Assembly (NCBI GenBank): GCA_001655205.1
Contig: LPNZ01005501.1
Coordinates: forward strand, 1-23,812
Length of the DNA stretch: 23,812 nucleotides
Origin: Lenisia limosa
Lineage: Eukaryota; Breviatea
Direction of reading: 5' to 3'
Shown here: piece by piece, positions 1 to 10,857 of the stretch
Numbering within the stretch: position 1 is the stretch's first letter
Layout: each line of letters begins with the position of its first letter
Notes under the pieces: model-generated
What the model saw: only the letters and a program-made list of their open reading frames with translations
Told to the model about the DNA's origin: nothing
The model's database searches: none
Made by a program: the position numbers and the translations under genes

Positions 1-82
1 TTGCAATGAATAACACCCAAGGTCTATAATATCGTTGCTATACATAACACCCAAGGTCTAGAATATAACTCTAGGAGGAAAT
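1..82. repeat. 3' flank of the kinesin gene with a 17-bp direct repeat
   Basis: ATAACACCCAAGGTCTA occurs at 10-26 and again at 44-60, just downstream of the kinesin stop on the minus strand. It probably lies in the 3' UTR or terminator region. No coding signal is visible in this stretch. Confidence 0.6.
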
Positions 83-3000
83 CTAGCCTACGCTTCCACC
101 GCCCCGTAGAGGACGTGCAATGTGAGAAGAGAACACCCGGTTGCCACTCTGTCTGTCAGCCTGAAGGGGGTGAAGGAATGTGATAATGGATAAAAAAAAA
201 AGAATAGTAACCAATAAAACTGACAGCAGGAACTACAAAACGTACGGGAAGGTGTTTATATTGCATTTACTAGTTAAAACACTATGAAAAAGAAAATGAA
301 CCTTCAATCTGGTAGTGAACAAAAACAGTGAGGTGTGTGTGTGGGGGGTATGCTGTATCCAGCAATAAAACGCGTAAAACGGGCAAAAACTCAATGATGG
401 AAAGCAAACCTGGTATTTACTGAGTTCGTTCCGATGCTGTTCCTCCTTCTGTGCCATAGAGGTTTTGAGGGTGGACAGCGTGTTCTCAAGCTGAGATATC
501 CGTGCAAGGCGCGAGGCTAACACCTTGTTGTTTTCCTGGGGGAGAAGTTACTCAGTATCCATTTTTTCACGTGGATGAATACCAATCGAAACGCAGTACC
601 CCTCTACTCCATCCACTCCACCACGATGTGATGCCATAACCCCCAATCTTGCTGAGAAAACCCCCAGAGCGGCTCACATTCGCCTCATTACGTAGCTGGC
701 TGTTCTGCGCTGAAAGCTGCTGGTGAACCTAAAAGGTGTTACGGGGGGGAGGGGGGAGGAGGGTGATCAAAAAACTGAGCACAAAAGATAACGTTCTTTA
801 TATTGTCTATTACAGGGAGTGGGGCTTCACTTCGGTTCGAAAAAAGACTTCTATAAATCTTTGAAAAATATCGATCTGGTCTTTTTCGATGGGAGTCTTG
901 ATACCTGAGTCAAGTGGTCGAGGTTCTTCTCGTAGACTGCAATCTTCTTGTGCAAGTTCTTATTGCCACTTGTCTGAACACTATCAAAAGGGAAGTCCAT
1001 GACTAAAGCGGAAATAGTATATCATATTAAGTAAAGACAAGATCAGTGTGTTGATTAGAAATGACAATAACTGCGCATCAAGAAATCCAGCATCCAGAAT
1101 TATCGGCAACCCCCCCCCCCCNNNNNNNNNNNNNNNNNNNNNNNNNNNNNNNNNNNNNNNNNNNNNNNNNNNNNNNNNNNNNNNNNNNNNNNNNNNNNNN
1201 NNNNNNNTCGCACCTAATTGTTAGAAGCCATGAAAAAAAAAATGAAATGGCAATTGAAACCCCGCGCACCTGTTCTGTAGGTCCTTCAAGAGATGGGTCT
1301 TGGTAGTGCTGAATTCGGCCATTGAACGTTCGGCCCGAGCCTGAAGCTCCAATAGGTCCTTCTCAAGCTGTGGGGGGGGGGGTGACATTGATAGGGCTTA
1401 GATGAGTGCCAAGGTCAACAGCAAGCTTGTTACCATGATATACGTGGACGCTGTCTTCATTCAACCCAATATACATGATCCCTCAATAGCAATTGGTATA
1501 ACACCGACCCTACCCTCTCCTTCTTGGTCTTGAGCACCAGTACCTCCTCGCCCAGGCCAGCGTTGCGAGCCAAAAGCTCCTCCTCAGCTGCTTGCCGCTT
1601 CTCCTCAGCCTCGCGACTCGCTCGCTATATGGATCACTTCGATCAAAAAGTCCAATTTTAACACTAAATACTCCATGAAACTCAAATAACTGTGTATTCT
1701 CAAGTAAGGCCCACGTTGAGTTTTCTATTTGACTCCTCAAGATCAGATATCTTCATATTCAAGTTTGTTGTGTCAGTTTTGGCCTCCTAAATTGTTCATC
1801 AGCTAAAATAATTTAGATGACGATCGCACTTATCAATTCAATTTTCTAAATGAACAGATTTTTCATCCCTCTAATCCACATAAAATTAACTTGCTCGGTT
1901 GTAATATGTTTTTCTTACCTCTATGAGACCCCTTCCCCACCTCCAGGTCCTTGATCAACTTCTCAACATCACCACCAACAGCCGCCCGCTCCGACTCAAC
2001 CATCTCCGCTTTAGTTCGTAGCATTTCCTGGGTAGATGAAAGATGGGAACATATAAAAGAACACAAGTATAAGAGTCATTATTCTAAAATAAAGAAGATT
2101 GGAAGAAGACAAACTGTATTGTTTAAAATATCCAACATGAGAAAGTTGAAAAATCAACTGTTTTTGAAACGATCGAGTTGACCTTCAAAAACTGTGGTCA
2201 GAAACATTCGAACGCACCTTTTCCTTGTTGGCTTCTGACAGCTGCGAAAGTGCGTCCTCGAGTTTGTCAGATGTCTAAAGAGTTACTCTTTGTAGTTGTG
2301 TGGGGAGGAGGGAAACGTACTACATCAATTGTACACTTATGATATGATATCATCAGCTGCATTAAACCAAACCAAAGACGTCATATTCCCCAGTCAACAG
2401 ACCTCGGTTAGCTGCTGACTGGTGGTAGCTATTTTGGCCTTCAACGCCAGATGCTGCGACTGGAGCGTCTGATGTGAGGCATCAAGCTCAGCAGCCTTAT
2501 CCTTGAGCTCGGAATTAGCTTCACGCTGGGTCTTCAATTCGAAGGTTAGCTCCGCTTGACGGGCAAGTTCGGCCTGATGATCATGGGTAAACAAATACGA
2601 GAGAATTTTGACAAGCGTGAAAAAGAAACAAGTCCAATAGTTACTCAAGTGTCAGGCACAAGAGAAGAAAGCTGTGAGCGGGCATTCTAAACGTTTTCCC
2701 TAGAAAAGCAATATTCATTCTTTGAACCAGGCCACAAACTTCAATATCGATTGTCGGTTGGGCGGCCTCGGGTACCTGGAAATGTGACTATCTTGGAAGA
2801 AAGGCACTGGAAAGCGAAGAAAACAAAATTGTAGAGAAGAATAAAAAAACATAGCNNNNNNNNNNNNNNNNNNNNNNNNNNNNNNNNNNNNNNNNNNNNN
2901 NNNNNNNNNNNNNNNNNNNNNNNNNNNNNNNNNNNNNNNNNNNNNCGAGTCTCCCAGGATCTCGAGACGGAACAAGTCGTCAGCCTTGGCCTGGCAGTCA

Positions 3001-6000
3001 ATCGCAAGCTCCTCACCCAGGAACACCGACAGCGACAGATCCTCAGCACATGGCTCGGGAGCTAACAGGCGCTTCGTGGTCTGGGGGGAAGGGATGAATT
3101 AAGTGCTATGATTGATAGATAGGGCTTAACTTTGGTTCAAAAAAAGACTGAATTTCTCAATAAATCCTCAAAAGCTATCGATATTTTACCGGTCTTTTTC
3201 GAACCGAAGTGAAGCCCTAGATATGACCATCTGGCTGATGTCAAAAAGTGCTGCTAAAATGCGATCGAAATGCCAGCCAATAAATACAACCTATAGTTAT
3301 TATCCCAAAATACTTTACGTGATTCCACCTCAATGATACTCCTGAGGCTTTGGATCTCTACGACCGCGCGTGACAATGACGCCACATCTGTAATGGGCGC
3401 GCTCATGGGACGCGTGATCCTGGAAGAGATGGAAATGAGAACTTATGGAAGAAGAGAAAAATAATAAAAGCAATATTTATGAAACCCACATGAGGTCCCG
3501 GGGGAAGAAAGTTCTGATACAAAATTGTAAACTACCCCATGCAGTTGAAAATAAAAACCAACCCATGTGTATATAGACCCGAATATGAACCACTGACTCT
3601 GAAGTATCTGGACCGCTTCCATCAATGATCGCCTAAACTGTGAAGACAGAAGAAAAATACTACCAAAATCATTGTCCAAGTAGCTAATACCCACCCCCCT
3701 CCACCTTAAGTTTTTTAATCTCCTTCTCAGCTTTTGAGAGGGCTAGCTTGAGTTCGGCTGCGCTGCGCTCTCTGTTGATCTTCGCCTTGTTCTTGATGGA
3801 CTTCGCTCTTTGGGTGGTTTATGTTGGGGAAATAAACAATCAGCTCTGTTTCGTGATATATATACATATAACAGGGTGAAAAATGGAATAAAAAGATCGA
3901 CCCTGTCGCTTTCCAGTACTGTGGATAATATAAATATTGAAATACTTGAGCCACTCTGATTATTCAGCAAACCCTTTACCACCAACCTGGTGCCAAATCT
4001 CAGAGTGGACACGGTTTCAGGCTCATTGATGCGGGCAGGCGAACAACAGACAATCAGGGACGTGCGTGAGTTGCCTCCCACTGACTCTTGCAGAATGCGG
4101 GTCAACTTTGAGTCGCGATACGGGATGTGGGTAACCTGAAAAGTCAATTCATGGAATTGGTGATAGCAAGATTGAATACTGTGCATTAACAGAATAAATG
4201 TGTGTGTGTGTGTGTACTTTTTTTCGCCCCATTTGAATCACAAAATCCCCATATGTGACGCTCATAAAAAAAACCGTTCCTACCGTGGGGTCAGTGAGCG
4301 AATTGATTACGTTGCCCAAGGCGGAGAGGGACTTATTAATCATTTTAGCCTCATCAAGTGTCAGTCCCTGTGCGTCCGTGCGGTCGACCTGGAGGACATG
4401 AGGCCAAATACTGTGATCTTTGACAAAGCTAATACTTCCCCACAAAGTTCTCAAAGTAGAACCTGCCCCTGTTCAACCTCCACACACCCTCTCAGAACCA
4501 GCCAAATCCACGAGGTTGAGCTTGCCACTTCGCGTGCTCAAATCGGTCAGATTCTTCTGAGTCACAACAACGGTAAAGATACTGTGCGAACGCGAAGAAC
4601 CTGCATTCATTTCTACACCAGTAAGCCTAGCCATAAGATAGCCGGACCAATGTCTCGATTTCTCACAATATCCTCCACGATTGACAGTGATACCTTGAAT
4701 GCAACCCCCACCTACTTGTCACTGCTTTGGCTCTGTTGTTGCTTCCCATATCGAGAAGCTCAATCACTTCCTCCAGTGTAGACACGTATAGTTCTGTGGC
4801 TCCCCCCACCTAAGGGGGGTTGGAGTGAAAAAATCAGACTCAATAGGTTAAACAATATTACACACATGAAGATATTAAATAAACAAATCTAACTCTGGGA
4901 GGGTGGGATAGATTGTTAGCAAATACACGCATCAATAAAAAGAACACGGAAACGAGAATACATGATGACAAATGCAGAACATCACGATGCGTACGTATAC
5001 ACCGCGCTCCTTGCTTTGGTGAATCTGAAGATTGTCGTTGGCGACTAAACCGTTAGGACTTAGTGACTGCCTGGTTGTATTCAAATATAGAACAGTATAG
5101 AAAAAAAAGAAATAATCAAGACATACCGTTGAAAAGATCTCTGACACGCTCCATATATATTTCAAAATAAGAGACTTTGACGGTAAACTCCAAATCCTCA
5201 GCTGCATTTACAATTTCATCAAAAAGCCTCCCGACCTGGGTGATTAATCAATAAGACAAATATGAAGATAATGACATGCTAAATATTAATTTCTGTCCCT
5301 CATCCTCAAAAACAATATCGGAACTCTCGACCATCATCGACGCTGTGAACCTAATGAAGCCCAATATACCAATCTGGGAGTGAGTCCGGCCTGTGGTCCA
5401 GTCAATGTTGGGCCCTGCATTGTATACGTCTTACCCGCACTAGTTTGGCCTGGTTGATGATAAAAATAGGACACGGGGAGGGAGGAGGTACACATAGTCA
5501 ATATTCAAACAATCCGCAAAAATGGTTTACTCCATACCGTAAGCAAAAACGGTTCCATTGTAGCCTTTGAAAATATCTGAAAATGTGAATTTTCAAGAAA
5601 AAAAACCATGAAAACAGATCTAACGCTTGGGGAAAACTAGCCAATGACCAAACCAAACACCAGTCATAGACAAACCGTCAATCGTGGGCTTGCCAACAAT
5701 GTCATAGATATCTGCCTGTGTTGCACCCCAGAAGATGTTGTCAAAGTTAAAACGATGTGTACCAGTAGCGCCCTAAAAAGCCATGAGTAGCGACTCGGAG
5801 TTTACACATTTTATCTGTTTGATAACATTATGAGCAATTCAATATCATATCATATGCATTCGTGAAAGAAATGTGGGTTGAAAGGTCTTTTAATTCTGAA
5901 TAATATATAAATATATGTATCATCTATATAGTTCAATGAACAAATACCTCCATCCTCCAACGTTTAGCTCAACACTGGTGTTGTCATCATTGAAATTGGC

Positions 6001-6427
6001 GCATATACCTCCGCCAGATTTCTTTTCTGCAGCATTTTCGGGTCGAAAGCGGCAAACAACCTGCCAGGTCATTGTTCAGGGGGGNNNNNNNNNNNNNNNN
6101 NNNNNNNNNNNNNNNNNNNNNNNNNNNNNNNNNNNNNNNNNNNNNNNNNNNNNNNNNNNNNNNNNNNNNNNNNNNNNNNNNNNNNNNNNNNNNNNNNNNN
6201 NNNNNNNNNNNNNNNNNNAAGAAATTTAAACGAATTGGAGACTGTACTGGCTAAGACTGTATTTGATTCATTGGCGAGTCATAAAAGTTCCCTTTAGTAT
6301 TCTTCAAGAACACATATGAATATGACTATTCCTAGTACATCATCATACATCCTCAGAAAAAAGGAGAATGAAAGGGATTCTGAATATGGTGGATGGAAAG
6401 GCTGAGACAAACCTTTATGTTGCTCAT
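83..6427 (-). CDS. Kinesin-1 heavy chain (conventional kinesin), fungal type, complete apart from gaps
   Basis: Plus-end-directed microtubule motor for vesicle and organelle transport. ATG 6427-6425 (MSNIK), stop TAG 85-83. Exons, minus strand: 6427-6413, 6060-5962, 5772-5676, 5576-5538, 5449-5370, 5235-5127, 5044-4995, 4809-4716, 4612-4488, 4388-4284, 4135-3987, 3807-3705, 3637-3594, 3419-3329, 3080 into the gap at 2945, 2573-2403, 2274-2218, 2027-1941, 1786-1715, 1624-1514, 1367-1270, 973-905, 728-678, 535-410, 160-83. Phases agree except across 1270/973, where an exon is missing, and 2946/2573, which runs into a gap. Visible motifs: VVCRFRP at the N-terminus, P-loop GQTSAGKT, switch I NAGSSRSH, switch II DLAGSE, then [23 protein letters not shown], and neck/linker [13 protein letters not shown]. 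The stalk is heptad-rich. The tail has KNLDHLTQ followed by [12 protein letters not shown], the cargo-binding coiled coil, and ends with IARPLRGGG, the autoinhibitory IAK-type motif. About 750 residues are visible; fungal kinesin-1 is usually over 900, so the stalk is short or incompletely assembled. Confidence 0.96.
822..889. repeat. Truncated copy of a small TIR element (family A) in a kinesin intron
   Basis: Starts GGGCTTCACTTCGGTTCGAA, nearly identical to one terminal repeat of the element at 3122-3217. It contains the shared ATCGAT core and ends at GGTCTTTTTCGA, so the outer half of the second terminal repeat is missing. It sits in the intron between the exons at 973-905 and 728-678. Confidence 0.7.
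1122..1207. other. Assembly gap beside a C run; probably hides a kinesin tail exon
   Basis: Run of N directly after a C homopolymer. The exon before it (1367-1270) ends in phase 2 with the codons for LKDLQN, and the next visible exon (973-905) starts in phase 0. In fungal kinesin-1 about 20-25 conserved residues lie between these points. They are not visible in the sequenced flanks, so they are likely in the gap. Confidence 0.7.
2856..2945. other. Assembly gap truncating a kinesin stalk exon
   Basis: The exon from 3080 is open with coding character ([20 protein letters not shown]) right up to the N run. Its 3' splice boundary is therefore unknown. The next confident exon starts at 2573 in phase 0. 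A weak extra exon could start at about 2778 ([12 protein letters not shown]), but I could not confirm it. Confidence 0.8.
3122..3217. mobile_element. 96-bp MITE-like element (family A), TA-flanked, in a kinesin intron
   Basis: The left end reads GGGCTTAACTTTGGTTCAAA. The right end, reverse complemented, reads GGGCTTCACTTCGGTTCGAA, giving imperfect terminal inverted repeats of about 27 bp. TA dinucleotides flank both ends (3120-3121 and 3218-3219), as expected for Tc1/mariner-type target duplication. No coding capacity. It lies in the intron between the exons at 3419-3329 and 3080. Confidence 0.8.
4199..4216. repeat. (TG)n microsatellite in a kinesin intron
   Basis: Uninterrupted TG dinucleotides in the intron between the exons at 4388-4284 and 4135-3987. 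No function is evident. Confidence 0.8.
6085..6218. other. Assembly gap in kinesin intron 1
   Basis: N run after a short G run. It lies inside the first kinesin intron (6412-6061), between the five-codon first exon and the exon starting VVCRFRP, so no coding loss is expected. Confidence 0.85.
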
Positions 6428-7059
6428 TGTGGAATAGCTTGGTCAAATAGACTGCGCCTAATCCCAGCAATGCTAAGCGAGTCTTGGAGAGCCTCTGTGC
6501 TAACTTAGAGTTGCGAAACCAAAATGTCTAGTTAACTTTTCGACCTATTACACCCAGTACTGATATGAAATGACACCTTTAAGCAAATTGCTGCATAAGT
6601 GGGCCACTTTATTTGGTTCCATCATAACTTAAAAAGTCCGGCGCCGGCAAATAATTGACTTCAACCAGAGAACCAACCTCTCAACCTCTCAACCTCTCAA
6701 CCTCTCAACCTCTTCTACGCGAAAGTAACTTTAAAAGGGTGTCTCTCTGAAGGATTATATCAGAGAGACTGGAGAACTTGCCCTTACTTGCCACAAAAAG
6801 CGGAGAATTTTATCATAAACCCCGCCTCACTTCAATTTTTAGCTTCCTGTCGATTCTACTTAATTAAAGACAATAAATATTGATGAAGATCACTTAGGTT
6901 AACAGAAACCTCTGGCAAGAAGGCCTCAAGTTTGGCAGGTCTTCTGAAAACGGGTTTGTTGGTTTGTTGTGGAATGTTGCTGGGTTCGTGATGGGCTCGC
7001 GTATAAAGTTGATTTTGGTCTTTGTCTGGTTTCTTCATTTTTGTTCACTTTTGACCAGG
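6428..7059. promoter_or_regulatory. Divergent promoter region between kinesin and the Zn2Cys6 gene
   Basis: 632 bp separate two start codons pointing away from each other. The region is AT-rich and shows no convincing exon. It contains the CAACCTCT array (6674-6713). An ORF in frame with the downstream ATG begins at 6964, but the ATG at 7060 sits right at the zinc cluster and is the simpler start. No clear TATA box was assigned. Confidence 0.6.
6674..6713. repeat. Five perfect tandem copies of CAACCTCT
   Basis: An 8-bp unit repeated five times without mismatch (AGAGGTTG on the other strand), roughly 250 bp upstream of the kinesin ATG and 350 bp upstream of the transcription-factor ATG. It could be an ordinary minisatellite or a clustered GA/CT-type binding site. 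The sequence cannot tell these apart. Confidence 0.85.
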
Positions 7060-10000
7060 ATGAAGCCGTCTCGTACACCAAGTGCCTGCCATGCGTGTAG
7101 AAGGTCCAAAGTCAAATGCAGGTTGAAGGGCTTTTCGGTCCAGTCTTGGATAACGGATTTGTTTGATGGACTGATCGGGTTTAACGGATGTAAATTCCAT
7201 GTGATTGATCTCATTAAATCCTAAGAGGTATTAATCTTTTTAACCGTACTCAATCCAAGATGCTGTCCCTAATTTATCAACATTCACATTTTCTGTTTTA
7301 ACATCTTTCTTACAGCGGTCCGCCTACATGCACTCGATGCCAAAAACGACAGATCAGTATGGGGGAGGGGGGTACTTCCTACTCCATTTGCTTTGAAATA
7401 ATGATCTGGTGTTCATTGACAACTCGTTTTAACCCCCCAGGCTGCCAGTTTGATGTGGACTCGCGGACTTTGAAATGGCAAGTCAATGTACCGAAGCAGC
7501 AAGGCATCCCATCACACCACCCTGCCCATCCTCCCAGACATGGCCACATCACCTGTCCTTCACAACATTCATATCTTCTTGGTACCGGTCCTGCTCCTTC
7601 TTCATACCCATCATTACCCCCCACTTATTCTTCAATACCCCATCAGCAACAGATGCCCCCTAGTGTACCGCATTTTGCTGAAACAGACCTGTCGCAAATA
7701 CAGAATGAAGAGGTTGGGTTACTGTTATTCAATTCATATTTTTCTAAAGGGTCTTTATTATGTTCATTATTTCATTCTGTAGCACGAATTCCTTGACAAC
7801 AGTGCCTACTTAGAAGGACTTCAGGGTCGAAGTGTAAGCGGCTAACCACTCTTTTGCTTGGGATTTTGCAATTACCGTAACATGAGGATCGCTATGCTAT
7901 CTTGTAATACTTCACATAATGGGTGTAACTTGCATCAGCTCAATACTTGAAGTGTTAATACGCAATATTCAAGTTTGTCAGGAACAGCAAATCCAAGACC
8001 ACTCGTCAGTCTTCTTCCAACAGCACAACCCTTCTTCACTGGCCCACACATACACTCTCCCAAAGCCCCCACAAAGCCACTTTCAGAGCCTTGCTGATCA
8101 TGTTCGGACCTTACCGGCGGAAAGAGAAGAGCCAAAGCCACTGGACCCTATTGAACGCATTATTCCCCCCCGTCCACTAAGCCCTCAGACCAGCTTCCTC
8201 GATACAAGTCACACTGCTCCTGCAAAGGTTGATTGGCAGCTATGAGTGTGAAATGAAACAGGATTTCGATAACCCTATTGATTATGTCTCTAATGTGGGA
8301 TACTAACCCTACAGATTCTTCTTGATATGAACGACAACTCAGGGTCCAGAGAATCTAGTTAGTGGAGAGGATTTTCAAAAAGGAATAGCTTTCGTATGTG
8401 TAACTAAGGTAGAAAAGATAACATATATTACTCACCTTACAAAATCTCTCTTAACAGCTTAGGCCATTTTGGTGATATTGGAAAGATCAGAAGTACGTTT
8501 GTCATGGTCAACGAGGGCTTTAGTCCCTCGCGGTTCACCACCAACTTCTCGGACGAGTTTCTAAACCAATACTTGGAGTTTATGAAGCTTTCGCCTCCTG
8601 GTTTGCTGAATGTTATTGCAAGCTGCCAGTAAATTCACTTTTTTTGTTTTAATTCCACGCCAGACAGTGAAAGACTCCTAAGGTACACACTGGAAGCGTC
8701 TCAAACAGACTCAGCCCCGGTGGTCCAAATGGTTCGGAACAAGCCCGCTCGATCTGATTCTTTTGACCGTGGGAAGGGGATGTAGTGTGTCATATTTTAT
8801 TTATCTTTTCTTGACAAAAATTTAGTTTACTTTTTCTTTTTACTTCAAACCAAACTTCCATAACGTGTTGTTTATTCTGTTTAGAGGAGATCAGTGAAGC
8901 TGACGTTGCAGCGATTAAAGCAAGCGTAAGAGCTTCATGGACTAATTATGTATCCTTTTTAGTTCCTATTCATGAGGTAATTTTTTCTAGTCTTTAAGCT
9001 ACCGAAAAACTAACCCAAGATCATTCCTAACTCATAATGGTCAGATATCATATGTAAATATTACCCCACTGATGTCTAAATGTTGCACTAGAAAACCAAC
9101 CCGGCGTCAGTGATTGAAATGATTCGCCACAATATGAAGCAATCCGAGGAGCTTGCTGGTTTGAGGGGGGTTGCCTTCTCAACACAGGCAAATAATTGTT
9201 TAATCATTCTTAGAAATCCTGTGTCAACCTCAAAACAATAATATTTGATATACTATCTGTGCTTGATGATTAGTTCAGTCATACTCACTGTATTCTGATT
9301 TATATTACTACTCAGGGCTGTAATTAATTCTTATCATAGAGTGATATGTAGATATACTGTATGTCATTGTTTCCACCTGAATTAGTATTTTCCTGTCAGT
9401 TTTTGACCTTTTAGTCACCAACATTCAGCGTCAAAGGCAAGACCCTGTTCTTGGTGAGGCAACAAGTTTATTGGTCTTCATACGGTAGTCGTCAAATATA
9501 CAGCATATATGTATATACTATATGATATTGTATAAGTTGTCCCAAGGGGGGGGGTCTCAAATTATACATAATATATACATGTATGGGGGTATGGGTTCAG
9601 GGGGTAAAATATACATAGTTTTTAAAAAATCATTTTGTTGGTAAATAGATGGGAAATTTGCCTGAAATGAGTAAAACTATTTTTTAATTTCTCTGAAATC
9701 TAAGATTTGATAAAATATCCTCTTCTGGTTGATTCATATGAGGAAGCCACCAATTAGTTGGATAATTTTTTTTGTTTTAAAAGTTTTAAATTTTGACCAC
9801 AAGATAATATAGTATACATAATGGGTGGGCCAAGTATATACATAACAAATACATGACGGCTCCATGGGGTATGGGGTAAAGGCTTATATTCAAATATGTA
9901 TATATTTGACGACCACCCTAAACAGAACATTGTTTATTCATTAGGGAACAACCAAAGCAGCACTAGACATTTTACTACTTAGGGGCCAGCGTGGTGGATT

Positions 10001-10825
10001 TGATTGAAACCTTTCGACACCATCGTGATGACATTTATGACCCATTGGCAACAATTGCAAAGTGAGATGGTGTTCTCTAATTCAGTTTCATTGGTTCAAT
10101 TTATGGTTGACCATGGATTTTACAATTATTCGATATCCATCACTTCAAAAAGGGGATTTGAAGATTCCTTCAACGCAAGAGTATAACGCATTATTTCAAC
10201 ACATTTAGGATATTCAGCTGTGTATCGCGCCCTGACTTGGATGAGCGACTGGTCACAACATCAGCCCGTTATGACCTTTATAGTTGGCGACGCTCATCAG
10301 TTGTTCCCCCCATCAGACCTCCAAATCTTTTACCTCCGTGATATCAACTACTGTATATGATATAATGTAATTATTTACAGTAATATATCTAATACAATTA
10401 ATTCAAGTTTTGTTATTAGCATTATATTTTAAGAATCATTATCTGCACTTTGTAACAAGTAGGTACGTTCTTTTGTTTAGAGCGAGTACTGGGGCCACGA
10501 ATTGAACCGAAATGGATCGTTTTCCCGGAAAATACGGTTAGCGTTTGGAGATGTTGAGAGTTTGGAAATACTTTGCCTCAACTAAATTTCCCATTGTTGA
10601 CCACCCAGAGTGACATTTTCCTCTCGGAATGTGTTTGTTTCTTGGCAGTATGTTCATTAGGCCTCTTCGATCATGCAGTCCAGTATGGGGGCTTTGTAAA
10701 ACAATTAAAATATTAAATTACCGTCTCCTGTTTTCGATAGTAGGCTATCTTTTGAACCCCCCGTACCCAATAGAATGTCAACAAAACAATGGTATATTAC
10801 TACATATTATCATACTATGTATATC

Positions 10826-10857
<32 letters not shown>

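Noticed and set aside
4200-4781. 193-codon plus-strand ORF
   Set aside because: It is antisense to two confident kinesin exons (4612-4488 and 4388-4284) that encode the switch regions, so it is a shadow frame.
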